From SVTX01 sp051867975 (GTDB lineage Bacteria > Bacillota > Clostridia > Oscillospirales > CAG-272), in assembly GCA_051867975.1 (NCBI GenBank), contig JBJDZM010000055.1:1-47671 (forward strand): DNA of 47,671 nt, given 5' to 3'. This document shows, piece after piece, positions 18,342-26,745 of this stretch. The notes under the pieces are model-generated. The model had not been told where the DNA came from and made no database searches. It saw only the letters and a list, made by a program, of their open reading frames with translations. Positions within the stretch are counted from its first letter, which is position 1; each line of letters starts with the position of its first letter. The position numbers and the translations under genes are program-made.

Positions 18342-18465
18342 GTTTGCGTGAAAGTCGCATCCGCTCAAAGGTGAGATGATCTGTTTCACGCACGAATTTT
18401 GCTTTGCAAAATTCACTGAAACTATTTGTACTGCCGCCGTGCGGCAGAATGGAGACTATGGTGCC
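18342..18465 (+). repeat. Hairpin-rich intergenic element before truA
   Basis: This spacer carries several tight inverted repeats: an 8-bp pair (18346-18353 with 18384-18391); a compound stem-loop 18383-18422 made of a 6-bp outer stem and a perfect 9-bp inner stem (18394-18402 with 18406-18414, 3-base loop); and a perfect 7-bp stem (18431-18437 with 18441-18447). The last hairpin ends just before GGAG and the truA ATG. None has a T tail, so they are not obvious terminators. The pattern resembles small palindromic repeat elements scattered in Clostridia, but copy number cannot be judged here. Confidence 0.55.
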
Positions 18466-19224
18466 ATGAAACTGTTTTTAAAAATAAAATACCTCGGAAC
18501 GAACTTTTGCGGATATCAGATCCAAAAAGACATGCGAACCGTGCAAGGGGAGCTTAACCGCGCGGCGAAAGAGCTTTTTTCCTTCGATTGCGATATCACG
18601 GGTTGCAGCAGAACGGACAGCGGCGTTCACGCAAATATGTTTTGCGTGACGGTGACTAAAAAAGGCGAGAACAGCCTTGTGACCGACATCGACATATCGA
18701 AAATACCGCGAGCGTTCACGGCGCATCTGCCGCCCGATATTTCGGTCTTTTCGGCGGAGTGGGCAGAGTCGGATTTTCACCCGAGATACGACGTGAAGTA
18801 TAAGGAATATATCTACCGCATATACAACGGCGCGGTGAGAGACCCGTTTGAAGAGGGAAGGTCGCTTTACGTTCCCGCCCTCATTTCCGAACGGGCGGTT
18901 GAGAGAATGGATGCCGCCGCAAAGCATTTTGTCGGAAAGCACGATTTTTCTGCGTTCATGGCGCAAGGCTCGACCGTGGAATCGACCGAAAGGACAGTCA
19001 TGTATGCCGACGTCAAAAAAGAGGGAGAAATAATCACTTTCAGAGTCGCGGCTGACGGATTTCTCTACAACATGGTGAGAATAATGGCGGGAACACTGCT
19101 CTCCGTCGCGCAAAACAAAATATCCGAGGAGGATATACCGAGTATAATCGAGTCGGGATGCCGTGAAAATGCGGGAATGACCGCCGCGGCGCACGGACTC
19201 TATCTCAATAAAGTAGTTTATTAA
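18466..19224 (+). CDS. truA: tRNA pseudouridine(38-40) synthase TruA
   Basis: TruA converts uridines 38-40 of the tRNA anticodon arm to pseudouridine. From the ATG at 18466 the protein has 252 residues, typical for the family, and starts with the classical MKLFLKIKYLGTNFCGYQ segment. The catalytic Asp51 is in CSRTDSGVHA, and later conserved segments include FHPRYDVKYKEYIYRI, FVGKHDFSAFMAQGS and FLYNMVRIMAGTLL. An upstream in-frame ATG (18376) would add 30 residues encoded by the palindromic spacer and is rejected. Ribosome binding is by GGAG about 11 bases before the ATG. Confidence 0.96.
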   Translation: MKLFLKIKYLGTNFCGYQIQKDMRTVQGELNRAAKELFSFDCDITGCSRTDSGVHANMFCVTVTKKGENSLVTDIDISKIPRAFTAHLPPDISVFSAEWAESDFHPRYDVKYKEYIYRIYNGAVRDPFEEGRSLYVPALISERAVERMDAAAKHFVGKHDFSAFMAQGSTVESTERTVMYADVKKEGEIITFRVAADGFLYNMVRIMAGTLLSVAQNKISEEDIPSIIESGCRENAGMTAAAHGLYLNKVVY

Positions 19225-19263
19225 GGTTTTGATTTCCAAATAATCCGAAGGGAGGGCAGTGAG

Positions 19264-20553
19264 TTGAAAAAACAAAAGGAAACATCATTTTTGGCAAGAG
19301 TTATTTTGTTTTTCAGAGGTGTCAGAGCAAAGCTCGGCGAGCTAAAGATCTTTCGGCGTATACGCGACAGACAGAGAGCCTTGTCGCATTATTCGGGCAG
19401 CGGCTCGTGCGAGGAATCAAGGCTTTCCTATTCCTTCGGGATAGCAAAGATAATTTCAATACTCTGTCTGTCACTGCTCTTAATTATTACTCTCCTGTTC
19501 GGAAGCCGTGTAATATCCTACGACAAGGTATACTACATGTTCAAGGATATAGGCTACATAAAGTCCTTCGGTGAGGGAACTCCCGACGAGCTGAGCTTTT
19601 CAAAGCCGGTACAGAATCAGGTCTTCGGCAATTTCAAAAACGGACTTATCGTAGCAGGCGACAGCGAGATAAAGCTTTTTACCTCGACGGGACGGGTGAC
19701 CTTGACCGAAGGCTCCGATTTTACGAATCCTCGTATTGAGACCTCAAAAGAGTATGCGCTGATATACGACCAGGGGAGAAATCATTTCTCAATCTATAAT
19801 TCATTCGTAAGTCTTTATTCCGAGCAGACCGACTACCCGATAGCCTATGCTGATATGTCGGAGAGCGGCGCGTTTTTGATCGTCACAAAGTCAAAGATAT
19901 ACAACTCGGTTGTGAAGATTTACGACAGCAATTTCAATCTGCTGAGCGAGTACAGTAAAAACGACCTTGTCATATCCGCCTCTCTCTCCTCTGACGGAAG
20001 ATATGCCGCAATACTCTCCTTAAATGCAAACAACGGAAGCAGTGCCGTGACGCTGAATATACTCGACTGCAAAAAGAATACCGTCATCGCATCGAACGCC
20101 TATGAAGGACTTATGCCGTACAGGTGTGATTTTCTCTCCCTTGATCGTGTTGTTATGTTTTTCGACGACTGCTTCATGATCGCAAACAGAAAGGGAGAGA
20201 CCGTCCGCGAATATGATTATCCCGCGTCGGCGGAGCGTATCGATATCATGGGTGACACGTTCGCGATAATATTTTCGCAGAACGGCAAAAACGGCAAAAA
20301 GACACTTGAGGTATTCGGGAAAGACGGAAATAAATCTTATACCGACTACCTTGACGGAAGCGTGAAGGACATGAAGCTTTCGGACGGTTGCGTTTACGTC
20401 CTCGAAAGCAGGGAAATAATCAGAATAAACACCTCTCTCGGAACACGCACGGTGAGCGCGGCGGATGCCGACGGCATTAAAGTCGTGGTTTTCTCCGACG
20501 GAAAGACGGCAATCTGTTCTCAAACAAACGCAAAATACATATCATTCAATTAA
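19264..20553 (+). CDS. DUF5711 family membrane-anchored protein
   Basis: This 429-residue protein has a short basic cytoplasmic region (1-60), one membrane segment (about 62-82) and an extracytoplasmic part of about 345 residues. That part consists of repeated beta-strand units (for example LIVAGDSEIKLFTSTGRV, AAILSLNANNGSSAVTLNIL) that look like a beta-propeller, the hallmark of DUF5711, a family of unknown function in Clostridia. The start is TTG at 19264 behind GGGAGGG. It lies between truA and a CvpA-family gene. A scaffold or sensor role at the cell surface is inference only. Confidence 0.78.
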   Translation: MKKQKETSFLARVILFFRGVRAKLGELKIFRRIRDRQRALSHYSGSGSCEESRLSYSFGIAKIISILCLSLLLIITLLFGSRVISYDKVYYMFKDIGYIKSFGEGTPDELSFSKPVQNQVFGNFKNGLIVAGDSEIKLFTSTGRVTLTEGSDFTNPRIETSKEYALIYDQGRNHFSIYNSFVSLYSEQTDYPIAYADMSESGAFLIVTKSKIYNSVVKIYDSNFNLLSEYSKNDLVISASLSSDGRYAAILSLNANNGSSAVTLNILDCKKNTVIASNAYEGLMPYRCDFLSLDRVVMFFDDCFMIANRKGETVREYDYPASAERIDIMGDTFAIIFSQNGKNGKKTLEVFGKDGNKSYTDYLDGSVKDMKLSDGCVYVLESREIIRINTSLGTRTVSAADADGIKVVVFSDGKTAICSQTNAKYISFN

Positions 20554-20591
20554 AATGAAATACTTTAATGTATCGGAAAGAAGAGGTTTTT

Positions 20592-21083
20592 ATGGCGATT
20601 TTTTTTGATATCGTGCTTTTGGCGATTTTTGTGATTACCGTGATCAGACATTTCAGTCTCGGACTTGCGTGTTCCGTCTTAAATGCCGGCAGACTGCTGT
20701 TTTCTCTTTTGGTAGCGGCTCTTTTGTGTTATCCCATAGGAGCAATATTTTATAGTTTGGGTGTGCCCTCGGCGTTTTCGGGTGTGATAGCGTTCATCGT
20801 TATTTTCGTCGTAACGCTTATTCTGTCACGGCTTTTGATAAAACTGCTCAGCAAAATAAAGATACCCGTTATTACAAAGGTCGATAAATTTTTGGGACTT
20901 TTGCTCGGTATTATACTCGGCGCGATATTTGTGTCATTTTTATCAACCGCGGTCTATACCGTGATCGAGCTTATTTCGTCCGTGAACGCCGACAGTGAGA
21001 TCATGGCTGTATATGAAGACTCCTACGTCTTCAAGTTTATATATGACTTAAGGCTGTTTGACTTTATAAGAAATCTATTCTGA
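20592..21083 (+). CDS. CvpA-family membrane protein
   Basis: This 163-residue protein has four hydrophobic helices and the CvpA-family pattern: an N-terminal FDIVLLAIFVITVIRHFSLG segment, a central SRLLIKLLSK stretch and FLGLLLGIILGAIFVSFL. In E. coli CvpA affects colicin V secretion and envelope resistance to bile salts; the molecular role is unsettled. The start chosen is the ATG at 20592, right after AAGAAGAGG; an ATG eight codons earlier (20568) has no ribosome binding site. Eighteen bases later the ClpE-like gene begins. Confidence 0.85.
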   Translation: MAIFFDIVLLAIFVITVIRHFSLGLACSVLNAGRLLFSLLVAALLCYPIGAIFYSLGVPSAFSGVIAFIVIFVVTLILSRLLIKLLSKIKIPVITKVDKFLGLLLGIILGAIFVSFLSTAVYTVIELISSVNADSEIMAVYEDSYVFKFIYDLRLFDFIRNLF

Positions 21084-21100
21084 AGAAAGCGAAAAAACAA

Positions 21101-23440
21101 ATGGTAATGTGTTCAAATTGCCACAAAAGGGTGGCTGTGATCTTCGTCACGAAGGTTGAAAACGGAGAGAAGACCTCACAGGGACTTTGCGTCAAATGCG
21201 CAAAGGAATTGGGGCTTCCGATAGACAATATGCTCGGGGATATCTACAACAAAATGGGAATATCGCCCGAACAGATGGAAAATATGGAAAATGAGCTTGC
21301 CGAAATGATGCCCGAGGGCGAGGACGGCGGCGCGCCCGCGATAGATTTTCCGAAGCTGTTTAAGGACAGCGGAATTATGGATACCATAAAGTCTGTTGCG
21401 GATAATATGCCCACGGGGGGCGGCGACGGGCCTAATATCGTTCCGTTTGACAAGGGTACGGGCGAGAAGGGCAAAAAAGATGCGAATAAGGGCAAAAATC
21501 AGCCTAAACAGTATAAATATCTGACGACCTACTGTAAAAATCTTACGGAGAGCGCGCGCCGCGGCAAGCTCGACCGAATAGTCGGCAGAGATAAGGAGAC
21601 CGAGCGCGTGATCCAGACGCTTTGCCGCAGACAGAAGAACAATCCCTGTCTTATCGGTGAGCCGGGTGTAGGTAAGACCGCAATTGCGGAGGGGCTTGCG
21701 ATACGTATTGCCGACGGAAATGTTCCGTACAAGCTTCGCGACAAGGAGCTTTTCCTCGTTGACCTGACCGCGCTCGTTGCGGGAACGCAGTTCAGAGGTC
21801 AGTTTGAGTCGCGTATATTGGGACTTCTCGCCGAGGTCAAGGAGCATGGAAACGCCATACTTGTAATAGACGAGGTTCACAATATCGTCGGCACGGGAGA
21901 TGCCGAGGGAAGCGTCAACGCGGCGAATATCTTAAAGCCCGCGCTCTCTCGCGGTGAGATAAGGATAATCGGCGCGACGACTCTCAACGAATACAGAAAG
22001 TACATCGAAAAGGACTCAGCACTTGAGCGCCGTTTCCAGCCCGTTACGGTCAATGAGCCGTCGGTCTTAGAGGCGGTCGAGATGCTTCGCGGAATCAGCC
22101 ACTATTATGAGGAGTTCCATAAGATACGAATTCCCGAATATATCCTTCGCTCCGCCGTCGTTCTCTCCGAGAGATATATCACCGACAGATATCTTCCCGA
22201 CAAGGCGATAGACCTGCTTGACGAGGCGGCATCTAAGCTCTCGCTTTCCTCAAGCGAGCTTAACGAGTCATTTGAGATAAGAGATAAGCTCCTAAGACTC
22301 AAATCCGAGAGAGAAGAGCTTGAGGCACGTATTACATCCGACGACAAGGAGAGTCAGAAAAAATACGAGGAGATGGCAAAATTGCAGTCCGAGGAGATGC
22401 GGCTCAAGGCTCGTCTTGACGAGATTCAGGGCGTGTGTGAGTCAATAGAGCTTTCCGAGGAGAATCTTGCCGAGGTTATTGAGCTTTGGACGGGCATACC
22501 TGCCACGAATATAACCGCCAATGAGTATGAGAGAATAGACTCACTTGCCGAGCGGCTGAAAAAACGGCTTGTCGGTCAGGATGTTGCCGTCGATGCGGTT
22601 TCAAGGGCGATCAAGCGCAACAGAGCAGGTATATCTTATAAGAGGAAGCCCGTTTCATTCATTTTTGCAGGCCCCACGGGCGTTGGTAAGACAGAGCTTG
22701 TAAAGACGCTTGCTGCTGACCTTTTCGACTCGCCCGAAACGCTTATCAGACTTGACATGTCCGAATTTATGGAAAAGCACTCGGTGTCGCGCATAATCGG
22801 TTCGCCGCCCGGATACGTCGGTTACGACGACGCAGGTCAGCTTACCGAAAAGATACGCCGCCGCCCATACTCGGTCGTACTCTTTGACGAGATAGAAAAG
22901 GCGCACCCCGACGTCTTGAACATACTTTTGCAGATACTTGATGACGGCAGAATAACCGACGCGCACGGAAAGACCGTAAATTTTGAGAATACAGTCATAG
23001 TTATGACCACGAACGCAGGCTCCGAAAGACGGAGCGGTGTTGTCGGCTTTGCAAGCGACAGCACAAAGAGCGACAGTGAACGAACCGAGCGCGCGTTGGC
23101 TGAATTCTTGCGCCCCGAGTTTATAAACCGAGTCGACGAGGTCATCACGTTCCGTTCGCTCGATAAAACCGACTTCTGCAAGATTGCCGAGATCATGCTC
23201 GGTCAGCTTAAAGATACCCTCGCTGAAAAGGGAATTGCGCTGTCGTATACCGACGACGCGGTCAAGGTGATCGCGGAAAACTCATTCTCCGAGAAATACG
23301 GCGCGAGAAATATGCACAGATACATTCAGAAGAATGTCGAGGATAAGCTCGCGGAGCTTATAATTTCGGATTATAAGAGAAGCTACTCGGCGGCGCTCGT
23401 GTCAGAGAAGGACGGAGAAATAGTCGTAAATTGCATGTGA
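21101..23440 (+). CDS. ClpE/ClpC-like AAA+ unfoldase with N-terminal zinc finger
   Basis: This 779-residue Hsp100 protein has an N-terminal zinc-finger-like segment (Cys4, Cys7, Cys30, Cys33) as in ClpE and McsA, a flexible Gly/Lys-rich linker (about 105-145), and two AAA+ domains. D1 carries Walker A GEPGVGKT and DEVHNIVGTG. A short coiled middle region follows (about 400-450). D2 carries GPTGVGKTE, LDMSEFMEKHSVSRIIGSPPGYVGY and LFDEIEKAHPDV. A VGF tripeptide in D2 (GVVGFAS) matches the loop that docks on ClpP, so it probably feeds unfolded substrates to ClpP. The double-repeat Clp N-domain of ClpC is missing. The ATG at 21101 has a weak upstream ribosome site. Confidence 0.9.
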   Translation: MVMCSNCHKRVAVIFVTKVENGEKTSQGLCVKCAKELGLPIDNMLGDIYNKMGISPEQMENMENELAEMMPEGEDGGAPAIDFPKLFKDSGIMDTIKSVADNMPTGGGDGPNIVPFDKGTGEKGKKDANKGKNQPKQYKYLTTYCKNLTESARRGKLDRIVGRDKETERVIQTLCRRQKNNPCLIGEPGVGKTAIAEGLAIRIADGNVPYKLRDKELFLVDLTALVAGTQFRGQFESRILGLLAEVKEHGNAILVIDEVHNIVGTGDAEGSVNAANILKPALSRGEIRIIGATTLNEYRKYIEKDSALERRFQPVTVNEPSVLEAVEMLRGISHYYEEFHKIRIPEYILRSAVVLSERYITDRYLPDKAIDLLDEAASKLSLSSSELNESFEIRDKLLRLKSEREELEARITSDDKESQKKYEEMAKLQSEEMRLKARLDEIQGVCESIELSEENLAEVIELWTGIPATNITANEYERIDSLAERLKKRLVGQDVAVDAVSRAIKRNRAGISYKRKPVSFIFAGPTGVGKTELVKTLAADLFDSPETLIRLDMSEFMEKHSVSRIIGSPPGYVGYDDAGQLTEKIRRRPYSVVLFDEIEKAHPDVLNILLQILDDGRITDAHGKTVNFENTVIVMTTNAGSERRSGVVGFASDSTKSDSERTERALAEFLRPEFINRVDEVITFRSLDKTDFCKIAEIMLGQLKDTLAEKGIALSYTDDAVKVIAENSFSEKYGARNMHRYIQKNVEDKLAELIISDYKRSYSAALVSEKDGEIVVNCM

Positions 23441-23467
23441 TAAACTATCACAAGAAGGAAAAAACCG

Positions 23468-26206
23468 ATGGATAGAAATTGGCATGTCCTCAAATTAAAG
23501 GAAATCGAAAGACAACTTAATACCGACCTTGAGCGAGGACTGTCGACAAGAGAAGCGAGAGTCAGGCTTGACGGCGAGAAAAAGCGCGACGGCGGAGAGC
23601 GCCGCTCGCTCTTCGTCCCTCGGAAAAGTAACTATTTTAAGGTCGCCGTGTCGCTCCTTTTGACTCCTCAAATGCTGATACTCATAGCAGTTTCGCTTTT
23701 GGCGGCGATATTCGGTGAGACGGCTACGGGCGCACTTGTTCTGCTTGTAACGCTTGTCGGGGGGGCAGTGTGCGGCGCGATCGCGCAGAATTCACAGCGT
23801 AAGCTCGATCTGATGCGAGGGTGCGCAAGTCCCTGCATGCGTGTGCGCAGAGGCGGCGGAATATTACATACCGACGGCGCAAATCTTGTCGCGGGAGATA
23901 TCGTTGAGTTCTCACGCGGTGACGTTTTGCCTTGCGACGTAAGGCTTATTTCGTCGCGATCCCTCAAAGTAAAAGAGCTTATTCACACGAAGGACGGAAT
24001 CCGCAACAGGATTGCAGACAAAAATCACGAGAAAAAATATTCCCCCGATGATGCGTGCAGACATCCGAACGCCGAAAATATGGTCTACGCCGGAAGCGCG
24101 GTAATTGACGGCTCAGGCGTGGCAGTCGTTGTCGGCTCGGGAGCGCAAACCTACCTTTCCGCATATTGCCGTGACGGACAGCTATCGGGCGAAATTTCAG
24201 CCGAGTTGCAGGGCAGCCGCCTTGAGCAGCTGTTGTATCAAACCGCTTTTGCCCTGCTCGGAATTGTAGCGGTGATCTCGCTTTTGGGCATTATAACGCT
24301 TGAGGAAACCTCACTGATATCGAACTTTTTGCTTCTTTTGTCGTCGGTATCGACGGTATCGATCGAGGTCTGCCGCACATGTAAAAAAAGTGTATTTTCA
24401 TCATGCGTTGAAGGTCTTACAAAGAGTAAGAAAACCCAAAATGATAAAGTCGCATATGTCAGAGACATAAAAGCGCTTGAAACGCTGACGAATGTCACGG
24501 ATATCGTCCTGCTTGGACGGGCGGCGTTTACCGACGGAATCTGCCACGTCGGAAGCGTTTATACTGCCGAAAAATCTTATGACGCACTGAAGTCCGAGAG
24601 CGACGAAGGCAGACGCTTGATGACGTATATTTACGCATATCTGAGAGCGGCGGATGAGAGTCGCGCGAAGACCGAGCTTGTCTTGGACGGAGTCATTGAC
24701 TCGCTCTTTGATTATCTCAAAGCCTCGGGATTTGACAAAAAGGGTGCCGACCTTGTCCTGCGCTCGCTATATTTTGCCGCGGACTCATCGGGCGAGAGCG
24801 GATATGCTTGCGCCGAGACTCCCGAGAACGAATACAGAGTGCTTTTGAGTCTCGACAGAGATATTTTGTCATTCTGCAGGTATTCCCGAGGCTCCGACGG
24901 CGCGTGCGTTGAGCTTTCCGTGCGCGAGAGAGGAAAAATATACGATTTTGCGGATAAGGCGGAGAAGAAAAACGGAAAATGTCTCTTTGTCATGTCCGAG
25001 ACGGGCGGAGAGACTGTTTTCGAGGGCGCGATCTCGTTGTACGAAAAGAGAGACACTCTATTTGAGACTTCGATTTCAGACCTCAAAAAAATGGGAATTC
25101 GAGTCACCGCGATGCTTCAGAACGAGGACGATTTTACCGAATTTGAGCGGATGTACGGCTCGCTTTCGGGAGAAAAGGTTGCATTTGCATCCGAATTCAA
25201 GGAGCAAAACAAAGATATCGTAAGCGAGATCGGAAATTACGGTGTATATGCCGGTTTTGCGCTTGATGAATACGCGCATCTGCTTTGTGCTATGCGTGAG
25301 CGCGGAGGAGTGATCGCAACCTACGGAATAGACGACTCTCTATATGAAGTTATGGCAAAAGCCGACATTTCCGTAAGCTGTGACACCGTAAATTTTCCGT
25401 CCGCAAAATACAGAGAGTCATCAACCGAAAAACTGCCGCACAGCGGAAGAGATACTAATATCAGATGCTCTTCGCAGACAAGGATGCTTTCAAGACTGCT
25501 CGTCCACAGAGCAAACGCGGGCGGCGGCGGACTTTCCTCGGTTGAAAACGCTATAAAAGCATCAAGAGGAGCGGTTATCTCGTCCTCTGTCGCACTGCTT
25601 TATTTTTGCGCGCTTATCTGCTCGCTGTTGCCGTTCGCACTCCTGCCGTCGATTCTCGGCATCGAGCTTTTGGGCGCGGTTCAGGCGGCGTGCATGTCAC
25701 TTGTGATTGCCATTCTTTCAATATCGGCTTTTGTTGACTGCGAGCCGAAATCGCATTTCCTTTTTACACCGTGCGACCATGTGAATTTTGAACTTGATTT
25801 TATAAAGAGCCGAAAAATATCACTTATCGCGCGCGTTTTGCTGAATGTATGCTTCGTTTCGGTATTGAAGATCCTCGATGTATTTGAGGTGTTCGGCGAG
25901 CGAGCATCGTATTCCATGCCGATTTTCCTTTCGCTGATATTTGCCGCGGCGGCAGAGCTGTTCTTGATGAATTCCGAATTTTTCAAGCGCGGAGAGGGAA
26001 GACGTCTTTCGTGGGTAAAATTCCTCGCGGCGTACGGAGCTTTGCTTCTGTTAAGCGGTATAATCACGCAGGATTATTTCAGGGGACAGTTCTTCCCGAA
26101 CGGTTATGGCACATTCGAGTTTATTATATTGCCCGTATATTGCCTTTTGTATTCCGCAATGCTTTTTATTATCCGAACTGCTCGTAAAAGGAGAAACAGA
26201 GATTGA
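23468..26206 (+). CDS. P-type ATPase-like protein lacking all catalytic motifs (pseudoenzyme)
   Basis: The 912-residue protein follows the P-type cation ATPase plan: an N-terminal TREARVRL segment, two helix pairs (about 57-108 and 256-300), an actuator-like domain with VAGDIVEFSRGDVLPCDVRL (141-160), a large cytoplasmic region (about 310-680), and about six C-terminal helices. Catalytic landmarks are replaced. TGES is HTKDG (173-177); the M4 PEGL site reads VSIEVC; the phosphorylated DKTGT segment, expected after LETLTNVTDIV, is LLGRAAF (348-354); the TGD position is QNED; GDGxND, expected before the recognisable KADISVS, is YGIDDS (619-624). The frame is open throughout, so this is not a decayed pseudogene. 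Transport by the known phosphoenzyme cycle is ruled out if the alignment is right; a regulatory or scaffold role is inference. Confidence 0.8.
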   Translation: MDRNWHVLKLKEIERQLNTDLERGLSTREARVRLDGEKKRDGGERRSLFVPRKSNYFKVAVSLLLTPQMLILIAVSLLAAIFGETATGALVLLVTLVGGAVCGAIAQNSQRKLDLMRGCASPCMRVRRGGGILHTDGANLVAGDIVEFSRGDVLPCDVRLISSRSLKVKELIHTKDGIRNRIADKNHEKKYSPDDACRHPNAENMVYAGSAVIDGSGVAVVVGSGAQTYLSAYCRDGQLSGEISAELQGSRLEQLLYQTAFALLGIVAVISLLGIITLEETSLISNFLLLLSSVSTVSIEVCRTCKKSVFSSCVEGLTKSKKTQNDKVAYVRDIKALETLTNVTDIVLLGRAAFTDGICHVGSVYTAEKSYDALKSESDEGRRLMTYIYAYLRAADESRAKTELVLDGVIDSLFDYLKASGFDKKGADLVLRSLYFAADSSGESGYACAETPENEYRVLLSLDRDILSFCRYSRGSDGACVELSVRERGKIYDFADKAEKKNGKCLFVMSETGGETVFEGAISLYEKRDTLFETSISDLKKMGIRVTAMLQNEDDFTEFERMYGSLSGEKVAFASEFKEQNKDIVSEIGNYGVYAGFALDEYAHLLCAMRERGGVIATYGIDDSLYEVMAKADISVSCDTVNFPSAKYRESSTEKLPHSGRDTNIRCSSQTRMLSRLLVHRANAGGGGLSSVENAIKASRGAVISSSVALLYFCALICSLLPFALLPSILGIELLGAVQAACMSLVIAILSISAFVDCEPKSHFLFTPCDHVNFELDFIKSRKISLIARVLLNVCFVSVLKILDVFEVFGERASYSMPIFLSLIFAAAAELFLMNSEFFKRGEGRRLSWVKFLAAYGALLLLSGIITQDYFRGQFFPNGYGTFEFIILPVYCLLYSAMLFIIRTARKRRNRD

Positions 26207-26218
26207 CTCTTTGCATAT

Positions 26219-26240
26219 AATTACCAAAAAGGGGGTAATT
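26219..26240 (+). promoter_or_regulatory. Hairpin over the ylmC ribosome binding site
   Basis: A 7-bp inverted repeat (26219-26225 with 26234-26240) encloses an A/G-rich loop. Its right arm includes the end of the GGGGG Shine-Dalgarno run (26231-26235), two bases before the ylmC ATG. The stem is AT-rich and may only mildly limit translation. Confidence 0.4.
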
Positions 26241-26242
26241 TT

Positions 26243-26533
26243 ATGCGAAAAATGTCAAGTGACGATTTTCAGTGCCTTGAGGTGATAAATCTTTGCGGCG
26301 GCGAGCGGCTCGGATTTCCGTCTGAATTTGAGTTTGATATTGATTGCGCAAGCATTTTGTCATTTACGGTCGTCAAGCCCTGCAAGGGATTTTCAATTTT
26401 CGGAGATAAAGAGGAATTTGTCATTCCTTGGTGCAAGATAGAATGTATAGGCGAGGATGCCATACTCGTAAGGCTTGATAACAGTGAATTATGTTCATGC
26501 TCAAAAGGAAAATCCAAGAAAAGACGCAAATAA
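26243..26533 (+). CDS. YlmC/YmxH family sporulation-associated protein
   Basis: This 96-residue protein is a small PRC-barrel-like member of the YlmC/YmxH family found in spore-forming Bacillota. It shows the family pattern: a conserved start (DFQCLEVINLCGGERLGF), an acidic strand (EFDIDCASILSF) and FVIPWCKIECIGEDAILV. A basic tail (KGKSKKRRK) ends it. Family members are tied to sporulation by expression and distribution; the biochemical role is unknown. It is the last gene of the long rightward run and is followed by the rpsB promoter. Confidence 0.85.
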   Translation: MRKMSSDDFQCLEVINLCGGERLGFPSEFEFDIDCASILSFTVVKPCKGFSIFGDKEEFVIPWCKIECIGEDAILVRLDNSELCSCSKGKSKKRRK

Positions 26534-26567
26534 TTTGTAAATATTTTGTAAATAGTCAAAACGGCTA

Positions 26568-26596
26568 TTGCAAACAAAATATTTATATGTTATAAT
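26568..26596 (+). promoter_or_regulatory. Sigma-A promoter of rpsB-tsf
   Basis: TTGCAA (26568-26573), a 17-base spacer and TATAAT (26591-26596). It places the transcript start near 26603 and leaves a leader of about 140 bases before rpsB. Confidence 0.88.
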
Positions 26597-26602
26597 AAAC
26601 AG

Positions 26603-26742
26603 CGTTGTGCAGAGAATACAACGAGAAAATAATACACACACAGTACCACGTCTGCGGTGCCGGTGTTTCCTTTGCGTGATAAAGACAAAAAGGAGATTGC
26701 GCCGCCAAAGCTACTGTGGTGGAAAAACCGAAGGAGGACATT
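26603..26742 (+). promoter_or_regulatory. Structured 5' leader of rpsB, possible S2 autoregulatory RNA
   Basis: The leader is long for a housekeeping gene and can fold. It starts with a 6-bp hairpin (CGTTGT with ACAACG, about 26603-26623) and has a long-range 7-bp pairing of CACAGTA (26639-26645) with TACTGTG (26712-26718) that closes an internal domain just upstream of the GGAGG site. Ribosomal protein genes often carry such leaders for feedback by their product. S2 binding is inferred from position only. Confidence 0.45.
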
Positions 26743-26745
26743 AAA

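Noticed and set aside
18376..18465. Upstream start adding 30 residues to TruA
   Set aside because: The added residues come from the palindromic spacer and the TruA family begins with MKLFLKIKYLGT-like sequence; the ATG at 18466 has a GGAG site.
23468..26206. Treating the P-type-ATPase-like gene as a pseudogene
   Set aside because: The frame is open over 912 codons with normal ends, ribosome site and neighbour spacing; only the catalytic motifs are changed.
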